DNA from: Thermoplasmata archaeon
GTDB lineage: Archaea; Thermoplasmatota; Thermoplasmata; Thermoplasmatales; Thermoplasmataceae
Assembly: GCA_021850835.1 (NCBI GenBank)
Contig: JAJZKS010000061.1
Location: forward strand, 1-8,846
Reading direction: 5' to 3'
Length of the DNA stretch: 8,846 nt
Shown: in pieces, positions 7,057 to 8,846 of the stretch
How the letters are laid out: every line of letters starts with the position of its first letter
Numbering within the stretch: position 1 is the first letter of the stretch
The notes under the pieces: generated by a model
Told to the model about the DNA's origin: nothing
Database searches by the model: none
Seen by the model: only the letters and a program-made list of their open reading frames with translations
Translations under genes and position numbers: made by a program

Positions 7057-7105
7057 TGCAGAATTGAAAAATAACCAAGAAATAAATGAAAAATGGGTGA
7101 AAGGC

Positions 7106-7112
7106 AAAAAAA
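7106..7112 (-). terminator. T-run terminator after the cyclase gene
   Basis: Seven consecutive T's on the minus strand begin 5 bases after the cyclase stop codon, followed by further T-rich stretches before the next promoter. Archaeal polymerases terminate at such oligo-T tracts without a hairpin. This supports separate transcription of the cyclase and synthase-like genes. Confidence 0.45.
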
Positions 7113-7116
7113 TGGA

Positions 7117-7938
7117 TCAGGCTATTGCAATTGGCCGCACAAGGGATGCTTCCCCCCCAATGATCCGAAGCGGGGAAACCATGACCATTGAAACAAACTT
7201 GCCGTCCTTAGCAAGTTCCTCAAGGTAAAGGCTCTTCATCAGGAACCTTCCGTTGTCCGTCAGGATTATGTTATGCACTTCAAATGGCTTCGGGACACCC
7301 GCGGCGAGGTTGTCAACTCCAACCAGGTGTGTGCCTTTTTCCACCAGCCACTTGGCAGCAGCCGCTCCTAACCCGGCAAACTTATGAAGATACGCGTCGC
7401 TGTCCTTCTCAAAAAATCTCGAGTAACCTGTCCTTATGAGGGCACAGTCCCCAGGGTTCAGAGTAACTTTTTCTGCAGCGAGGGTGTTTTCCAGGTCCTG
7501 TGGTGTAATTTCATACCTTTCCGGGAGAATGTCAAGATTCTTTGACTTTGGAACATCGAAAAGAACCGCCCTCCTGACGATTGGCTGTATCCGGTCAACA
7601 GTCATGAATTTATCAGGCACATCAACGTAGCCCCTGTCGTCCTCATACTTTGTAATGTCCTCCCCCAGCACCTTAAGGTTCCGTGACATATGTACAGGCA
7701 TATCCAGGTGGGTTCCGGAATGCATCGAAGTAGTCATGTATCCGATGGAATCTGCAAACCCGGGGGCAATTTCCTTGAAGAGTTTGGCAGTGTGCTCGTG
7801 GTACCGGTACAGGAAAAATACGAAGGGGGGGTCAGCAGGATGCACAGGCATCCCTTTCCAGTACCGCTGGCCAAGATCATAGATCTTAGAGCTGGACACC
7901 AGGCCAATAAGGTCATCTGTTCTGTTTTCTGTGGTCAT
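7117..7938 (-). CDS. Cyclase family metal-dependent hydrolase (kynurenine formamidase/isatin hydrolase type)
   Basis: A 273-residue cyclase-family (Pfam Cyclase) protein, a cytoplasmic hydrolase expected to cleave a cyclic amide, lactone or N-formyl bond. The signature HSGTHLDMPVH is at 73-83: His73, His77 and Asp79 are metal ligands and His83 is the catalytic base in characterised relatives. Later family blocks are ALIRTGYSRFFE, GVDNLAAG, VHNIIL with His222, and the C-terminal SPLRIIGGEASLVRPIAI. By alignment from memory, the Glu that bridges two zinc ions in KynB corresponds to Lys235, so a mononuclear or altered site is likely. Length is slightly above bacterial KynB (about 210) and close to isatin hydrolases (about 260). 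ATG 7938 is supported by a TATA-like box 27 bases upstream, consistent with a leaderless message. The substrate is not determinable. Confidence 0.88.
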   Translation of the reverse strand: MTTENRTDDLIGLVSSSKIYDLGQRYWKGMPVHPADPPFVFFLYRYHEHTAKLFKEIAPGFADSIGYMTTSMHSGTHLDMPVHMSRNLKVLGEDITKYEDDRGYVDVPDKFMTVDRIQPIVRRAVLFDVPKSKNLDILPERYEITPQDLENTLAAEKVTLNPGDCALIRTGYSRFFEKDSDAYLHKFAGLGAAAAKWLVEKGTHLVGVDNLAAGVPKPFEVHNIILTDNGRFLMKSLYLEELAKDGKFVSMVMVSPLRIIGGEASLVRPIAIA

Positions 7939-7960
7939 AGGGTTTTAAATGGTTATCTGC

Positions 7961-7970
7961 ATAAATTTTT
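7961..7970 (-). promoter_or_regulatory. TATA-like box of the cyclase gene
   Basis: AAAAATTTAT on the minus strand is centred about 27 bases before ATG 7938, which puts the expected transcription start at the ATG itself. There is no Shine-Dalgarno site. A GGTTATC heptamer on the plus strand (7951-7957), identical to one arm of the MFS promoter palindrome, lies between the box and the gene. Confidence 0.5.
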
Positions 7971-8031
7971 ATCGACCCAATCCTGGCAAAGGTAATGGCA
8001 CGGGGTCATCATTAAATAATTCCAGCTTCTT

Positions 8032-8036
8032 AAAAA
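8032..8036 (-). terminator. Possible T-run terminator after the SDR gene
   Basis: Five T's (AATATTTTTA) on the minus strand lie about 12 bases after the SDR stop codon, before the cyclase promoter. No hairpin is visible. This is a weak call that rests on archaeal preference for T-tracts and the separate promoter that follows. Confidence 0.3.
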
Positions 8037-8047
8037 TATTAATTGAA

Positions 8048-8842
8048 TCAAAGGGCGCTCCAGCCACCGTCCACAAGAATCCCGTCTCCCGTGATCATGT
8101 CTGAATCATCGGAAGCGAGGAAAACCGCAAGTTTTCCAAGATCATCAGGCCTGACAAGGAATTCTCCATTTTTAACCAGGGGAATCCTAGATTTCAGCTG
8201 GGCCAACCCCTCCTCATTGTCCCAGAAAGGCCGTGTAAATTCAGTCTTTGTGGCTCCGGGGCATATTGCATTGACATTGATGCCAAGCGGGGCATATTCA
8301 ACCGCAAGTGCCCTGGTAAGGCCCAGAACTGCAGTTTTCGATGTTACATAGGCTGAGAGGTTGGGAAGCGCGTTGAAGGAGAAGTTGGATGCCAGATTTA
8401 TGATTTTTCCCCTTCCTGCCCTGACCATATGCCTGAGTGCGTATTTTGAGCCGAGAAACGCGCCCGCCACGTTCACTGACAGTACTTTCAGGAATTCATC
8501 TCCGCTGGTCTCCAGTGCACTTTTTATCAGGGTGATCCCGGCATTGTTGACCATCACATCAATCTTGCCAAATTCCCTGACTGCGGTTTCAACAAGGTTC
8601 TCAACAGATTTTTCATCTGTAACATCAGTTTTGACAAAGAGCGCCTTGCCACCCATTTCCCCAACTACAGATACTGTGTCTTTCCCTCCTTCCCTCGGGT
8701 TAGAAACAATGTCACCTATAACAACAGATGAGCCCTCTCCGGCGATCGCAAGCGCAATGCCCCTGCCTATGCCTGAGCTTCCACCCGTCACAACTGTTAC
8801 TCTGCCCTGAAGCTTCCCCTCTTTAATTGCCAAATATTCCAT
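8048..8842 (-). CDS. Short-chain dehydrogenase/reductase (classical SDR)
   Basis: A 264-residue NAD(P)-dependent oxidoreductase with a Rossmann fold. The coenzyme motif TGGSSGIG is at 19-26, Asp44 at the end of strand 2 favours NAD(H) over NADP(H), DV is at 73-74 and NNAG at 99-102. The catalytic tetrad is complete: Asn124, Ser152, Tyr165, Lys169 (YVTSK). The C-terminal GDGILVDGGWSAL is typical of the 3-oxoacyl-ACP reductase/glucose dehydrogenase-like group, and the length is standard (about 250-265). Only four bases lie upstream of ATG 8842, so neither promoter nor RBS can be judged and an upstream extension is possible; the usual short lead before the first strand makes this ATG reasonable. 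The substrate is probably an alcohol/ketone or hydroxyacid/oxoacid of the adjacent pathway, inferred from context only. Confidence 0.9.
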   Translation of the reverse strand: MEYLAIKEGKLQGRVTVVTGGSSGIGRGIALAIAGEGSSVVIGDIVSNPREGGKDTVSVVGEMGGKALFVKTDVTDEKSVENLVETAVREFGKIDVMVNNAGITLIKSALETSGDEFLKVLSVNVAGAFLGSKYALRHMVRAGRGKIINLASNFSFNALPNLSAYVTSKTAVLGLTRALAVEYAPLGINVNAICPGATKTEFTRPFWDNEEGLAQLKSRIPLVKNGEFLVRPDDLGKLAVFLASDDSDMITGDGILVDGGWSAL

Positions 8843-8846
8843 GCCT

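Noticed and set aside
7019..7078. Longer start (ATG 7078) for the synthase-like protein, adding 20 residues
   Set aside because: It lies upstream of the TATA-like box at 7048-7056, so a near-leaderless transcript would not include it.
1..8846. CRISPR array, tRNA, rRNA or transposase
   Set aside because: No regularly spaced repeats, cloverleaf sequence, rRNA stretch or transposase motif was seen on either strand.

Overview
The window reads as archaeal chromosome, most likely from an acidophilic or thermophilic lineage such as Thermoplasmatales, with Sulfolobales as the main alternative. Four of the seven genes have an archaeal TATA-like box centred about 27-35 bases before the ATG, as expected for leaderless or near-leaderless transcripts. 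The two genes internal to an operon instead carry strong GGAGG-type Shine-Dalgarno sites. Arginine is largely encoded by AGG/AGA where I read it. The order assignment is inference; no rRNA or other phylogenetic marker is present.

Layout: all seven genes are on the minus strand, so transcription runs from right to left. In that order they are: a short-chain dehydrogenase/reductase (8842-8048, start at the window edge); a cyclase-family metal hydrolase of the kynurenine formamidase/isatin hydrolase type (7938-7117); a DRE-TIM metallolyase of the isopropylmalate/homocitrate synthase family (7018-5783); a tight three-gene operon for a molybdenum hydroxylase of the xanthine dehydrogenase/CO dehydrogenase family, in the order FAD subunit (5646-4768), 2Fe-2S subunit (4767-4255), molybdopterin subunit (4253-1863); and a 12-helix MFS transporter (1681-272) closed by a GC hairpin plus T-run terminator. 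Bases 1-271 hold that terminator, an inverted repeat and no convincing gene. The plus strand carries no credible gene.

How the genes may work together (inference): a permease, a molybdenum hydroxylase for an aldehyde or N-heterocycle, a ring- or amide-opening hydrolase, a C-C lyase/synthase-like enzyme and an oxidoreductase make a plausible catabolic set for a small organic compound. The substrate cannot be read from the sequence. Three details separate the locus from textbook relatives. The large subunit has AYRGAGR rather than the CO dehydrogenase AYXCSFR loop. The synthase-like protein has Ser where isopropylmalate, homocitrate and citramalate synthases have a conserved His. The cyclase appears to have Lys where the kynurenine formamidase metal-bridging Glu should be. 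Promoter regions hold a palindrome over the transporter TATA box and related half-sites at two other promoters, so a shared regulator is possible.
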